Shown: positions 53,103 through 62,860, numbered from the stretch's first letter. The stretch is 64,000 nt of DNA from Metabacillus endolithicus (GCF_023078335.1 NZ_CP095550.1:434001-498000), one strand, 5' to 3'. The notes: generated from the letters alone by a model not told the origin. Made by a program: numbers and translations.

Positions 53103-54278
53103 TTATATAAATTGTCCTACCTTTACATGACCTTTTAATAGATTACGAGAAATGATTACCCGTTGAATTTCATCTGTTCCATCGTAAATTCTCCACAATC
53201 TTGCTTCACGATACCAACGTTCAATAGGGAGTTCTCTTGTGTATCCCATTCCTCCATGAATTTGCAGTACCCGATCTACTACCCGATTCCCCATGTTTGC
53301 TCCATAAAGCTTTGCCATCGATGCTAAATGACGGTTATCCTCACCATGATCAAGTGTGAAAGCAGCGTTTAAGACGAGCCATTTCGCTGCATCAATTTCT
53401 ACAGCAGAGTCAGCAATTTGCCATTGAATTGCTTGTCGTTCAGAAATCGGTTTTCCAAATGTTTCACGCTCTTTCGAATAATCAATTGCCATTTGTAGGA
53501 GTCTTTCTGCGGCACCTACTGCTCTGGCTCCTACAATCCATCTTGCAAAACCAATCCATTCAAGGCCTAGGTTATATCCGCCACCCACTTCTCCAAGAAT
53601 ATTTTCTTCTGGAACTCGGACATTTTCAAAAACAAGACCGGCTGGTCCCCACTCACCCATCGTGTGAATGTATTCTGATTTCCAGCCCATATCGCGGTCA
53701 ACGATAAAGCATGTTACACCATCACGACCTGTGGCCTGATGCTTTTCTTTATCTGTGATCGCAATAACCATTACAAAATCAGCTTCATTGCCACCAGTAA
53801 TGAATGTTTTTTCCCCATTTAATATCCATTCATTTCCGTCCTTAACAGCTGTCATTTTAATATTTCTTGTATCAGAACCAGCTCCAGGCTCTGTCATCGC
53901 GAAACATGATTTTTTATCACCATTAATTGTTGGCAACAAATACTTCTTTTTTTGCTCTTCATTAGCATAATAAAGAATATTGTCTGCCGAACCACCAAAT
54001 TGGAACGGGACAAATGTTTTCGAAACCTCCATCATGACAATTGCTAACATCATTTGACCTAAATCTGCTCCACCGTATTCTTCTGGAGTATTAATTCCCC
54101 AGAAACCAGCTTCTTTTGCTTTTAGTTGTAGTTCCTTTAATTTTCCCGGAGGCAAACTTGGTTTCCCTTCACGTTCGTTTCGTAATACTTCATTTTCGAG
54201 AGGCATTAATTCTTTTTCTACAAATTTTCTAATTGTTTTTTGAACCATTTTTTGTTCTTCTGTTAATCGTAAATGCAT
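53103..54278 (-). CDS. Acyl-CoA dehydrogenase with Asp at the usual catalytic-base position
   Basis: A 391-residue FAD acyl-CoA dehydrogenase. FAMTEPGAGSDTRNIKM near 127-143, ITGGNEADFVMV and C-terminal LQIHGGMGYTRELPIERWYR are all normal. The segment that normally reads YEGT is YDGTDEIQRV: Asp replaces the catalytic Glu. Other family members take the base from a different helix (as isovaleryl-CoA dehydrogenase does), so activity is still possible. ATG at 54278 follows GAGGTGA; the GTG three codons earlier overlaps that site. One of two dehydrogenases in this operon. Confidence 0.9.
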   Translation of the reverse strand: MHLRLTEEQKMVQKTIRKFVEKELMPLENEVLRNEREGKPSLPPGKLKELQLKAKEAGFWGINTPEEYGGADLGQMMLAIVMMEVSKTFVPFQFGGSADNILYYANEEQKKKYLLPTINGDKKSCFAMTEPGAGSDTRNIKMTAVKDGNEWILNGEKTFITGGNEADFVMVIAITDKEKHQATGRDGVTCFIVDRDMGWKSEYIHTMGEWGPAGLVFENVRVPEENILGEVGGGYNLGLEWIGFARWIVGARAVGAAERLLQMAIDYSKERETFGKPISERQAIQWQIADSAVEIDAAKWLVLNAAFTLDHGEDNRHLASMAKLYGANMGNRVVDRVLQIHGGMGYTRELPIERWYREARLWRIYDGTDEIQRVIISRNLLKGHVKVGQFI

Positions 54279-54305
54279 CTCTTTCACCTCATTAACAAAT
54301 ATTTT

Positions 54306-55489
54306 TTATAGTAATTGAAGCATAACGGCCATCCCTTGGCCCCCACCTACACATAAAGTTGCCATTCCATATTGCTCTTGTCTTCTTTTCATCTCATATA
54401 AAAGCGTAATCATGATTTTACATCCAGTCGCCCCAAGCGGGTGACCAAGGGCAATTGCTCCACCATTTACATTTACTTTGTGTGAATCTAGTCCAGTCTC
54501 TCGGATAACCGCTAATGCTTGTGCAGCAAATGCTTCATTTAATTCAATTAGGCCGACTTCGGAAAGGGTCAGATTGGTTCGTGCAAGTAGCTTTTCTATT
54601 GCCGGTACAGGACCAATTCCCATCTCTTTGGGAGAAACACCAGCAGTGGCCCAATCTACTATTCTAGCTAATGGTTTTAAACCTAATTCTTTTGCCTTGC
54701 TTCCTTTCATAATAACCATCGCGGCAGCACCGTCATTTCTACCACAGGAGTTACCGGCAGTAACTGAGCCACCTGCTTTGAAAACTGCTTTTAACTTAGC
54801 CAAACCTTCTAAACTAGTAGCAGGTCGTGGATGTTCATCCTCTGTCACTTGAAAAACTTTTTTCTTTCTTGTATCACCACAGGTATTATTTCTTCTTTAA
54901 AACTTCCTCTTTCAATTGCTTTTGCCGCTTTTTGTTGACTGTTATAAGCAAATTCATCTTGAACTTCACGTGAAACACTGTATCTTTCTGCGACATTTTC
55001 AGCTGTTATGCCCATTCCTAGATCTTTTCCATATAATTCAATTGGCTGCTGACCGTTTTCAAGATTAGAATCTACTAAAGTAGGAGCACCTTCTCCAAAT
55101 CTGGAATTTCTTAAATAAATTGGTGCTCGACTTAAGCTTTCCGTTCCACCAGCAACTACGATTTCTGCCTGCCCAAACGAAATTTGTTGAACAGCTGAGG
55201 TTACAGCTTGCATACCTGAAGCGCAAAGTCTATTAACCGTAAAAGCAGGTGTTTTCTCAGGAATTCCTGCTCTTAATGCCGCTACTCTAGCAACATTTGA
55301 GGATTCTGTTGTTTGCCTAACTTCTCCTAGAATTACTTCATCAATTAATTCTGAAGAAAGATTGATCCTCCTTATTGCTTCCTCGATTACAATTGCACCT
55401 AAATATCCTGAGTTTAAATTTTTTAATGATCCACCGAATCGACCAACTGGTGTACGGACAGCGCTTACAATTACAATATCATCAATCAT
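54306..55489 (-). pseudogene. Acetyl-CoA acyltransferase (thiolase), frameshifted as sequenced
   Basis: A biosynthetic/degradative-type thiolase that cuts 3-ketoacyl-CoA. N-part has the acyl-enzyme Cys in NRLCASGMQAV near 88; C-part has [14 protein letters not shown] and CVGGGQG. The frame breaks in a run of six A after VIQERK (54858-54863 on the plus strand, six T); one added A gives a joined 394-residue protein, full normal length. All active-site residues present. The two pieces overlap by 4 bases as sequenced. I treat it as one functional gene with a sequencing error. Confidence 0.92.
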
Positions 55490-55522
55490 TCTTTGCCTCC
55501 TTTCTTATCTTATTGCAGGAAT

Positions 55523-56671
55523 CTAGCAATATTCTTTTCTTAATTGTCCAGCAATAATATTTTTCTGAATCTCGGATGTTCCTTCATAGATTCTTGTAAT
55601 TCTTGCATCTCGATAATATCTTTCAACTGGATAATCTGTTATATAACCTAGACCACCGTGAATTTGGACAGCTTTATCTGCAACGCGATGATAAACTTCA
55701 GAGCCGTAAAGTTTTAGCATGGCCGCTTCTTTAATCACCTTTTCATTTTGATCTACCATCCATGCAACTCTGTACGTAAATGATCTAAGTGCTTCAATCT
55801 CCATTGCCATCTCAGCTAACATATGGGCAACTGCTTGGTGCTCAATGATTGGTACAGAAAATTGCTCTCTCTCCTGAGCATGTATCATGCACATATCCAA
55901 AAGCTTCTGTGAAGATCCTAAGTTTCTAGCTGCTAGACCCGCTCTGCCATTTGCTAGAATTTTAAGGGCATTAACATAGCCTTGACCAACTTCGCCTAAC
56001 ACGTTTTCTTCGGGAACCTCACAATCTTCAAAAATCAGTTCTGCTGATTGTGAGCCATGAAGTCCCATTTTTCGTTCAATTGCTCCAATCTTAAAGCCTG
56101 GAGAATTTCTTTCAACAAGAAAAGACGTTATCCCCTTTGCACCTTTTTCCGGATCAGTTACAGCCATAACCGTAAAAACATCAGCTACAGTTGCATTTGT
56201 TATATAATGTTTCGTCCCATTCAAAATATATTTATTTTCCTTCTTAATTGCTGTTGTTCTCAAGTTTGTAGCATGTGAACCAGCTTGAGGTTCTGTTAAA
56301 GCAAAAGCTCCGATTTTGTCTCCTCTTGCCATATCAGGTAAAAATCTTTTCTTTTGTTGGTCATTGCCCATTTCAACAATGCCTACAGTTCCGATACCTG
56401 TATGGTTCTCGATTAATGTTGTATAGCCATTATGTGTTTTTCCGATTTCTTCATAAAGTGCACATTTTCCAACCATCCCGATCCCAAGTCCACCGTATTG
56501 CTCTGGAATACTAAGGCTAAACAATCCGATTTCCTTTGACTTTTCGATGATTTCTTTAGGAATTTCGTCATCATCTTCAATTTGCATTGCATGTGGCTCT
56601 ACTTCATTTTTAATAAAATCTCTTATATTATTTCTTAAATAAAGAATATCTTCATCAAACTGAAAATTCAT
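55523..56671 (-). CDS. Acyl-CoA dehydrogenase
   Basis: A 382-residue FAD acyl-CoA dehydrogenase of the short/medium-chain type. [17 protein letters not shown] near 126-142, [14 protein letters not shown] and [20 protein letters not shown]. The catalytic Glu is present in [11 protein letters not shown]. Substrate chain not determinable. Tight in the operon: 27 bases after the upstream thiolase. ATG with GAAAGGAG. Confidence 0.93.
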   Translation of the reverse strand: MNFQFDEDILYLRNNIRDFIKNEVEPHAMQIEDDDEIPKEIIEKSKEIGLFSLSIPEQYGGLGIGMVGKCALYEEIGKTHNGYTTLIENHTGIGTVGIVEMGNDQQKKRFLPDMARGDKIGAFALTEPQAGSHATNLRTTAIKKENKYILNGTKHYITNATVADVFTVMAVTDPEKGAKGITSFLVERNSPGFKIGAIERKMGLHGSQSAELIFEDCEVPEENVLGEVGQGYVNALKILANGRAGLAARNLGSSQKLLDMCMIHAQEREQFSVPIIEHQAVAHMLAEMAMEIEALRSFTYRVAWMVDQNEKVIKEAAMLKLYGSEVYHRVADKAVQIHGGLGYITDYPVERYYRDARITRIYEGTSEIQKNIIAGQLRKEYC

Positions 56672-56698
56672 TTCTTCACTCCTTTCATCCTGAAGATT

Positions 56699-57862
56699 TT
56701 ATTTTCTTTCTAATGACAAGGCAATTCCTTGGCCTCCGCCAATGCATGCAGTTACTAAGCCTTTTTTTACATCACGGCGTTTCATCTCATAAACAAGCTT
56801 TGTAATTAACATGCCTCCTGTTGCGGCAATTGGATGTCCATGTGCAATCGCGCCACCATTTACGTTTACTTTATCCATGTTAAAGGAGAGTTCACGGTCA
56901 CATGCTAACACCTGTGCAGCAAAGGCTTCATTAATTTCAATTAAATCATACTCATCTAAATCTTCTTCTCTTTGAGATAAAAGCTTTTGAACAGCTGGGA
57001 CCGGGCCAATACCCATGATGTTCGGATCCACTCCTGCGATTGACCAACCTGTGATCCAGGCTAAAGGTTGTAATCCTCTTTTCTTCGCTTCATCTTCAGA
57101 CATCACTACAAGCGCTGAAGCACCATCATTCACACCAGAAGAGTTACCAGCTGTAACACTCCCTCCTTGCCTAAAGGCCGGTGAAAGCTTTGCGAGCTGT
57201 TCCATTGTTACATTTGGTCTTGGGTGTTCATCTGTTGTAAAAAGAATCTCACCTTTTCTTGTTCTAATTGGAACTGAAACAATTTGCTCATTGAAATAAT
57301 TATTTTCCATCGCTGCTGCCATGCGTTGTTGACTTCGTAGTGAAAATTCATCTTGCTCTTCTCTTGTAATGCTGTATTTTCCCACTAAATTTTCAGCTGT
57401 AATACCCATTGGCGGGTCACCGATATGGTCAGGTGAAAGGTTTCGAGAAACAAATTTGGGTGGCATGCGATCAAATGGTTTATCTTGTGGTGCTAATAAA
57501 TACGGTGTTCGTGACATGCTCTCGGTTCCGCCTGAAATGATAATTTTTGCTTGACCTGCTATGATTGCTTCTGCAGCTAAGGCAACACTATTAATACCTG
57601 AGCCACATTGTCTATCAATTGTTAATCCAGGTACCGAAAAAGGTAGTCCTGCTTCTAGTAACGTAAGTCGGGCGATATTGCCTCCACCGGATAAACAGTT
57701 CCCTAAAATGACATCATCAACTTCTGCCCCCTCTATATTGATCCGTTTTAATGCTTCTTTTATCGTAATCGCCCCATAAATGTAAGGATCTAATGCTGAA
57801 AGGGCCCCACCTTTTTTGGCAATTGGTGTTCGGACAGCAGAAACAATTACTGCTTGTGTCAT
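56699..57862 (-). CDS. Acetyl-CoA acyltransferase (thiolase)
   Basis: A 387-residue thiolase. Cys of DRQCGSGINSVA near 87, GGAIAHGHPIAATGG near 345 and CIGGGQG near 378: all three catalytic regions present. First gene of the operon that follows the sigma-54-type promoter. ATG at 57862 was chosen, with AGGGGAG in reach; the earlier in-frame ATG (57886) lies on top of the predicted transcript start. The second thiolase of the operon (54306-55489) may act on a different chain length. Confidence 0.92.
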   Translation of the reverse strand: MTQAVIVSAVRTPIAKKGGALSALDPYIYGAITIKEALKRINIEGAEVDDVILGNCLSGGGNIARLTLLEAGLPFSVPGLTIDRQCGSGINSVALAAEAIIAGQAKIIISGGTESMSRTPYLLAPQDKPFDRMPPKFVSRNLSPDHIGDPPMGITAENLVGKYSITREEQDEFSLRSQQRMAAAMENNYFNEQIVSVPIRTRKGEILFTTDEHPRPNVTMEQLAKLSPAFRQGGSVTAGNSSGVNDGASALVVMSEDEAKKRGLQPLAWITGWSIAGVDPNIMGIGPVPAVQKLLSQREEDLDEYDLIEINEAFAAQVLACDRELSFNMDKVNVNGGAIAHGHPIAATGGMLITKLVYEMKRRDVKKGLVTACIGGGQGIALSLERK

Positions 57863-57898
57863 ACTAACATCTCCCCTATGTTTCATTTATCCTTATGT

Positions 57899-57915
57899 AG
57901 CAAGTTTCATGCCAA
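57899..57915 (-). promoter_or_regulatory. Sigma-54 (SigL) promoter
   Basis: On the minus strand TTGGCATGAAACTTGCT. It matches the consensus TTGGCAC-G-N4-TTGCT except for one base (C to T), and the GG and GC elements are exactly 10 bases apart, as sigma-54 requires. The likely start of transcription is near 57888, about 26 bases before the thiolase ATG. No sigma-A promoter of similar quality is visible. Sigma-54 needs an enhancer-binding activator, none of which is in the window. Confidence 0.75.
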
Positions 57916-58120
57916 TAATCTTATGACTATCTATAAGAACTAGAGAAATAAGCAATTCAGTTTTGAATTATTTTTCAGTGATGTTAATTCATTTTTGCAA
58001 GCTATCTTTCATTATTGCATTAAAAATTCTCTTGCTTGCTCTGAAAATGAACTTCTGTCAACAAGCCTTAACTCCGACTCTTTTGTTACAATGATGCTCC
58101 TATTCTTTTTTGTGAAACAT

Positions 58121-58145
58121 GTCTCGATTAGACTGGTATCGAGAC
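58121..58145. promoter_or_regulatory. Inverted repeat, candidate enhancer site
   Basis: GTCTCGAT-N9-ATCGAGAC, perfect 8-base arms, about 230 bases upstream of the sigma-54 promoter. Distance and symmetry fit an enhancer-binding-protein site. The rest of the 57863-58181 gap has no gene. Confidence 0.5.
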
Positions 58146-58181
58146 TGCAACTGACTCTTCTCCTGGTTCCTAAGAAAAATC

Positions 58182-58202
58182 GGGTGGTGCCAGGCACCAC
58201 CC
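58182..58202 (-). terminator. Terminator after the ABC substrate-binding gene
   Basis: A perfect palindrome of two 10-base arms GGGTGGTGCC / GGCACCACCC around one A, then ATTTTTCTT on the minus strand. It lies 12 bases beyond the stop of the substrate-binding gene. The GGTGCCNGGCACC core is also a common dispersed element in Bacillus, here in a terminator setting. Confidence 0.75.
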
Positions 58203-58213
58203 TCTAACACCTT

Positions 58214-59431
58214 TTACTGAACTGATTTATCAACGATTTTCCCATCTTCTACAACACCCATTCGAAGCTCTGTTGTTAAGCCGCCGTTTTCTTCAATTTC
58301 AGTAATTTCATAGATTCGTTTGTCAGCAGGGAGGTTGTTTAATCCCTCTTCTACTTTTGCCATAATTGCATCTGGATCATCAACAGATCCTGCTGCTTTC
58401 ATTGCCTCTACAAACAGGTACATAGCCATGTAATGATATCCAGCCTCTGATCCCGGATTTTTACCTTGTGCTGCTGCATAGTCTTCTATGAATTTTGCAT
58501 TGCCATCATTTTTTGAGTGAATAAGTGGTAAAACCCCTACAGATCCTTCTACTAAGTCTGGACCACCCAACACAGCTTCAATTTCATCCAGTTTTGCTTG
58601 GTCCATTATGAGGAATCCTCCTTTAAAACCAAGTTCTCTAGCTTGTTTAATAACAAGGGCAGTCGGCTCTGATGGACCCCCAACGAATAAAACATCTGGC
58701 TTTTCTTTTAATGCATTCGTAACGATTGTGAAAAAGTCTGTATCTTTACTAAAGTCAATGGATCCTTTATACACCACTTCTCCACCTAAGTCCTTCCAAC
58801 CTGGTTCAAGTAATGCAGCCCAGTCTTTTCCATATTGACTAGCAGTTGGAAGCATGGCAATCTTTTTACCGAATCGTTCCATTTGATATTTAGAAAACGG
58901 CTCAATATATGAGCTATACTTTGGAGGAATACGTAATGTTAGCGGATTTCCTTGTTCTGTTATCTTCGGTTCACTTGAATAAGCTCCAATTATAAATTTT
59001 TCCTGAAGATTAAAAACTTGTGTAGCAAAAATACCACCACTATGTGGAACAAAAATGATTGGTGTTTTGTCTTCTTGAACTAACCGTTTTGCATTTGCCC
59101 CTGTTTCATTCGGTAAGTATTTGTCATCTAAAGAAACTAGGTTTAAAGAATAGTTTTTACCGTCCACTTCAAATCCACCATTGTTGTTAATTTCATCTAC
59201 AGCCATAGATAAGCCACTTAATGTGTTCTCACCATAATAGGCAGCAGGACCACTTAAAGGGCCACTATACCCAATATTAACAACTTCACCTGCGGGTTTC
59301 TCTTCTGTATTTGATGTTGTTTCTTCTGTGTTCCCTTCACTTTGGTTTGCTGGTTCTGTTGATGTGTTCCCACTACATGCTGCAAGCATAAAAATTAGTA
59401 CAAAAGCAAAGAAATAAACAAGCTTTTTCAT
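58214..59431 (-). CDS. Branched-chain-type ABC transporter, substrate-binding lipoprotein
   Basis: A 405-residue extracellular solute-binding protein of the LivJ/K (type I periplasmic-binding fold) family. Signal peptide and lipobox LAAC near residue 19, then a Ser/Thr/Glu-rich spacer of about 35 residues. The binding fold starts with VVNIGYSGPLSGPAAYYGEN. Family members bind amino acids, amides or aromatic acids; with a CoA ligase and beta-oxidation genes next to it a carboxylic acid is the better guess. Followed by a strong terminator. Confidence 0.9.
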   Translation of the reverse strand: MKKLVYFFAFVLIFMLAACSGNTSTEPANQSEGNTEETTSNTEEKPAGEVVNIGYSGPLSGPAAYYGENTLSGLSMAVDEINNNGGFEVDGKNYSLNLVSLDDKYLPNETGANAKRLVQEDKTPIIFVPHSGGIFATQVFNLQEKFIIGAYSSEPKITEQGNPLTLRIPPKYSSYIEPFSKYQMERFGKKIAMLPTASQYGKDWAALLEPGWKDLGGEVVYKGSIDFSKDTDFFTIVTNALKEKPDVLFVGGPSEPTALVIKQARELGFKGGFLIMDQAKLDEIEAVLGGPDLVEGSVGVLPLIHSKNDGNAKFIEDYAAAQGKNPGSEAGYHYMAMYLFVEAMKAAGSVDDPDAIMAKVEEGLNNLPADKRIYEITEIEENGGLTTELRMGVVEDGKIVDKSVQ

Positions 59432-59513
59432 CCTTTTTCCCCCTTAAATCTTTTTTCAAAGAAATAAACCTGTAAAAAGAAGTAGACACCTCCTTTCAAT
59501 TAAGGCTCAAGAC

Positions 59514-60221
59514 CTAAGCACCTATATACGCTTTCCTCACTTCGTCATTTTCAAATAAGTCCTTGCTGCTACCTTCTAGTACAATTTTCCCTGTTTCAAT
59601 TACATAGCCTCGATCGGCAATTTTTAGTGCAGCATTTGCATTTTGTTCAGCTAAAAGAACTGTTGTTCCATTTTTGTTTATTTGTTGGATAACACTAAAC
59701 ACTTGTTCTACAATTAAAGGAGCGAGACCAATAGATGGCTCATCAAGTAAAATAACCTTAGGAGATGCCATAAGGGCTCTCCCAATGGCGAGCATTTGTT
59801 GCTGTCCACCACTCAGCGATCCAGCTGGGTCATCTTTTTTGTCGTTTAAAATAGGAAAAAGCTCAAAAACTTCATGAAGTGATTTTTTTCGTTTTCCTTT
59901 ATCTCTTCGATGAACAAAGCCACCTAAAATGAGATTTTCATAAACAGTCATTTGCGGAAATAGCTTTCTCCCTTCTGCACATTGAACAATTCCAAGTGAC
60001 ACAAGACGATCTGCTGATAGTCCACTTATACTTTGGTCGTTAAATTCAATGCTGCCTGAAGAAGGTTTACTTAAACCACTAATCGTTCGAAAGATTGTGC
60101 TTTTCCCAGCACCATTTGCACCTAATAAAACAACAAATTCTCCTTGTTTCACACTAAGATTGATATGTTCTAATGCCTGATATCCACCATAAGAAACAGA
60201 AACATCAGTAAGCTTGAGCAA
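59514..60221 (-). CDS. livF: Liv-type ABC transporter ATPase, LivF
   Basis: About 235 residues. Walker A GANGAGKST near 36-44, signature LSGGQQQMLAIGRALM near 134-149 and Walker B VILLDEPSIGLAP. TTG at 60221 is the start: GGAGGTG lies six bases before; it overlaps livG by 17 bases, so translation is coupled. Partner of LivG in driving the importer. Confidence 0.92.
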   Translation of the reverse strand: MLKLTDVSVSYGGYQALEHINLSVKQGEFVVLLGANGAGKSTIFRTISGLSKPSSGSIEFNDQSISGLSADRLVSLGIVQCAEGRKLFPQMTVYENLILGGFVHRRDKGKRKKSLHEVFELFPILNDKKDDPAGSLSGGQQQMLAIGRALMASPKVILLDEPSIGLAPLIVEQVFSVIQQINKNGTTVLLAEQNANAALKIADRGYVIETGKIVLEGSSKDLFENDEVRKAYIGA

Positions 60222-60978
60222 CAGCTTCACCTCCTAAGTAAGCTTCAATTACAGCTGGATTTTTTTTGATCTCTTCTGGCGTTCCTTCAGCAATTTTTTG
60301 TCCATAATTTAAAACCATAATCTTATCTGCTAGATTCATAATCATTTGCATTTTGTGTTCAATGAGACAAACTGTTATTCCTTTTGAAACCATCTTCTTA
60401 ATCAACTCTGCTAAACCGTCTGTTTCTTCAGGATTTACACCTGCAGCTGGTTCGTCTAAAAACACAATTGTTGGGTCTGTTGCTAGAGCTAATGCAAAAG
60501 CTGTACGTTTCATTTCTTCTTGCGAAATCTCTGACACATGCTTATCTGCAAGGTTTGTTAACCCAACAAACTCTAATACTTCATGTGCTTTTTCTAATGA
60601 TTCCTTTTCTTCTCTTTTCAAACGAGATGTTCGAAAAATTGCATCAAATAACCCTGATGAGGTTCGTAATCTATGTCCAATTAGTACATTATCCAATACC
60701 GTTGATTGCTCGAATAAATGTGTGGTTTGAAATGTTCTAGCAATACCAAGCTTTGCAATTTGATGTGCCTTTAATGATGTGATATCTGTGCTATCAAACA
60801 TTACCGAGCCTGACGAGGGTTGATGAAAGCCACTAATTAAGTTAAAAAATGTAGATTTCCCTGCACCATTAGGACCAATAATTGCCGTTACCTTTCCTTT
60901 TTCAATCTCAAAGTCTACGGAATTAACGGCAGTCGCCCCACCAAATGTTTTCGTCAGTCCCTTTACTTGAACAAGCAT
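60205..60978 (-). CDS. livG: Liv-type ABC transporter ATPase, LivG
   Basis: A 257-residue ATPase with Walker A GPNGAGKST near 35-43 and Walker B IVFLDEPAAGVNPEE near 174-188. The signature is SEISQEEMKRTAFALALATDP instead of LSxGQ, a variant I recall in other Bacillaceae LivG proteins, so probably functional. ATG with GGAGGAG. Overlaps livM by one base. Confidence 0.92.
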   Translation of the reverse strand: MLVQVKGLTKTFGGATAVNSVDFEIEKGKVTAIIGPNGAGKSTFFNLISGFHQPSSGSVMFDSTDITSLKAHQIAKLGIARTFQTTHLFEQSTVLDNVLIGHRLRTSSGLFDAIFRTSRLKREEKESLEKAHEVLEFVGLTNLADKHVSEISQEEMKRTAFALALATDPTIVFLDEPAAGVNPEETDGLAELIKKMVSKGITVCLIEHKMQMIMNLADKIMVLNYGQKIAEGTPEEIKKNPAVIEAYLGGEAVAQAY

Positions 60979-61982
60979 TATTTCTCCTCCTTTACAACAA
61001 CAGATTGCAGATTTCGAGAAAGATCTTTCTGTGACTTTTTAGCTCTCTGCTTGATTAGCCATGTTTGCACTCCCCCGACAATCCCCCTTGGATAGAAAAT
61101 AATCAAGAGAACAAGAATCGGACCAAAAATGAGCATTCGATAGTCTTGTAAAAATTGTAGATATTGAGAAATCCAGACAACAAGAAGAGTTCCAACAAGC
61201 GGTCCGGAGAGTGTGCCAATACCACCAACTAATAAATACATCAACATATCAAAAGTAACGTTAATATACGAAATATCAGGTCCAATAAATCGAACAAATG
61301 ACGCATACAAGCCGCCTGCTAACCCCGCAAAGAATGTGGACAAAACAAATGAAACTAGTTTTTGTTTCATTGTCTCGATCCCAATCGTTTGAGCTAGCTC
61401 TTCACTATTTCTTATTGCCATATATGTTCTGCCGATAAGAGAGTTAATAATTCTCGTGAAAATAAAAATAGTCAAAACGAGAAAGAATAATAATAGATAG
61501 TATTGGGACTTAGGTGTTTGAAACGTTATCGGTCCAATTGGTGCAGGTGGCGGGATCCCAATTAAACCACGGACTCCTTCTGTGAGTGCTTCCCATTTGT
61601 AAATAATCAGATAAATAATGTACCCAACGCAAAGTGTATAAATGGCAAAGAAATGTTCTTTCGTTCGAAGGGCGATTATACCTATTAACAATCCAATAAT
61701 GGTTGTAATGATAATTCCAAGCAGTAGAGCCAACCAAAAATTAAGGCCCACTTTTACTGTTAAGATTCCAACCGAATAGGCACCGATGGCGAAAAAGCCT
61801 GCATGTGCTAATGAAAGCTGACCAGTAAATCCGCCAATCAAATTTAATCCATAAACTCCAATCGTCCATATAAAAGCAGTAGAAAAAATGTGTAATAAAT
61901 ATGGGTTATCTGTTAACAAGGGCACCAAAATAGCTACTACAACTAACAAGATGACGGTATTTCTTTTATTTAAGAAACTCAT
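60978..61982 (-). CDS. livM: Liv-type ABC transporter permease, LivM
   Basis: About 334 residues, ~8-10 TM helices. The family stretch LNLIGGFTGQLSLAHAGFFAIGAY lies near 47-70 in pieces, and GGIGTLSGPLVGTLLV with the EAA-like cytosolic loop near 252-267. Ends with a basic tail (IKQRAKKSQKDL). Overlaps livH at the ATG/TGA. The two permeases form the channel. Confidence 0.92.
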   Translation of the reverse strand: MSFLNKRNTVILLVVVAILVPLLTDNPYLLHIFSTAFIWTIGVYGLNLIGGFTGQLSLAHAGFFAIGAYSVGILTVKVGLNFWLALLLGIIITTIIGLLIGIIALRTKEHFFAIYTLCVGYIIYLIIYKWEALTEGVRGLIGIPPPAPIGPITFQTPKSQYYLLLFFLVLTIFIFTRIINSLIGRTYMAIRNSEELAQTIGIETMKQKLVSFVLSTFFAGLAGGLYASFVRFIGPDISYINVTFDMLMYLLVGGIGTLSGPLVGTLLVVWISQYLQFLQDYRMLIFGPILVLLIIFYPRGIVGGVQTWLIKQRAKKSQKDLSRNLQSVVVKEEK

Positions 61983-62848
61983 CAAGAACGAGCCCCCTTT
62001 ACAAACAAGCCTTTCGGTTTAATAGTCAGAATTGCCACTAATAATAGAAAAGCAATTAAATCTTTATAATCATTTGAAATAAATGTCGCACTTAAGCTTT
62101 CAGAAAATCCTAAGATATAACCACCAATAATTGCTCCGGGGATACTTCCCATACCACCAATAATGATGATGACAAAAGCTTTTAAAATAACAAGATGACC
62201 CATACCAGGAAAAACTAGATTAATAGGTGATGCTATTGAAGAAGCGAATGCTGCCAAAGCACCAGAAATAAAAAACGTAATCACGGCCACTTTGTTTGCA
62301 TTAATTCCTACTAAAAATGCGCCCTCTCGGTTTTGCGACATTGCAATTATCGCTGAACCTGTTATCGTTTTTTTCAAAAATAAATGTAAAAGTATCATCG
62401 CAAGAATAGCTGTACCGATTATAAGAAGTCTTTGTGCAGTAACAGTTAGCCCTAGAAAATCTACAACAATATCATAAGGAGATAACATTCTGCGATATTC
62501 AGCACCCCATACTAACTGAACTAAAGCTTCCAAAAATAAGAGAACTCCAATTGCTGCGATTTTGTCATGTATTGGCGGTGCATTCCGCAATGGATGGAAA
62601 ACTAGCCGTTCCATAACAACGCCTAATAATCCAACGACAATAATGGAAATTAATATTGCCAGCCAATAGTGTAGTCCCATGCTTTCCATAAATAAAAGTG
62701 TGATATAACCACCAACCATATATAAAGCTCCATGCGCAAAATTTGGAATATGCAAAATTCCATATACCAATGTCAAACCAAGTGCAACCAGACTGTAAAC
62801 GCTTCCAATTGTAAGTGCATTGAATAATTGCTGAAATAAAATATCCAT
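61982..62848 (-). CDS. livH: Liv-type ABC transporter permease, LivH
   Basis: A 288-residue permease with ~8 TM helices: SVYSLVALGLTLVYGILHIPNFAHGALYMVGGY (in pieces near 17-48), VMERLVFHPLRN near 80, and IIGGMGSIPGAIIGGYILG near 232. Matches the LivH family in length. ATG with AGGAGGGA. First of the four ABC cytoplasmic-side genes, 12 bases after the CoA ligase. Confidence 0.92.
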   Translation of the reverse strand: MDILFQQLFNALTIGSVYSLVALGLTLVYGILHIPNFAHGALYMVGGYITLLFMESMGLHYWLAILISIIVVGLLGVVMERLVFHPLRNAPPIHDKIAAIGVLLFLEALVQLVWGAEYRRMLSPYDIVVDFLGLTVTAQRLLIIGTAILAMILLHLFLKKTITGSAIIAMSQNREGAFLVGINANKVAVITFFISGALAAFASSIASPINLVFPGMGHLVILKAFVIIIIGGMGSIPGAIIGGYILGFSESLSATFISNDYKDLIAFLLLVAILTIKPKGLFVKGARS

Positions 62849-62860
62849 GTGTTCCCTCCT

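Noticed and set aside
58012..58200. 62-residue minus-strand frame between the substrate-binding gene and thiolase
   Set aside because: Begins in the terminator palindrome, has no ribosome site and covers the candidate enhancer; composition is not protein-like.
60205..60978. LivG signature SEISQEEMKR as a sign of a dead ATPase
   Set aside because: Walker motifs are intact and a similar variant is known to me from other Bacillaceae LivG proteins.
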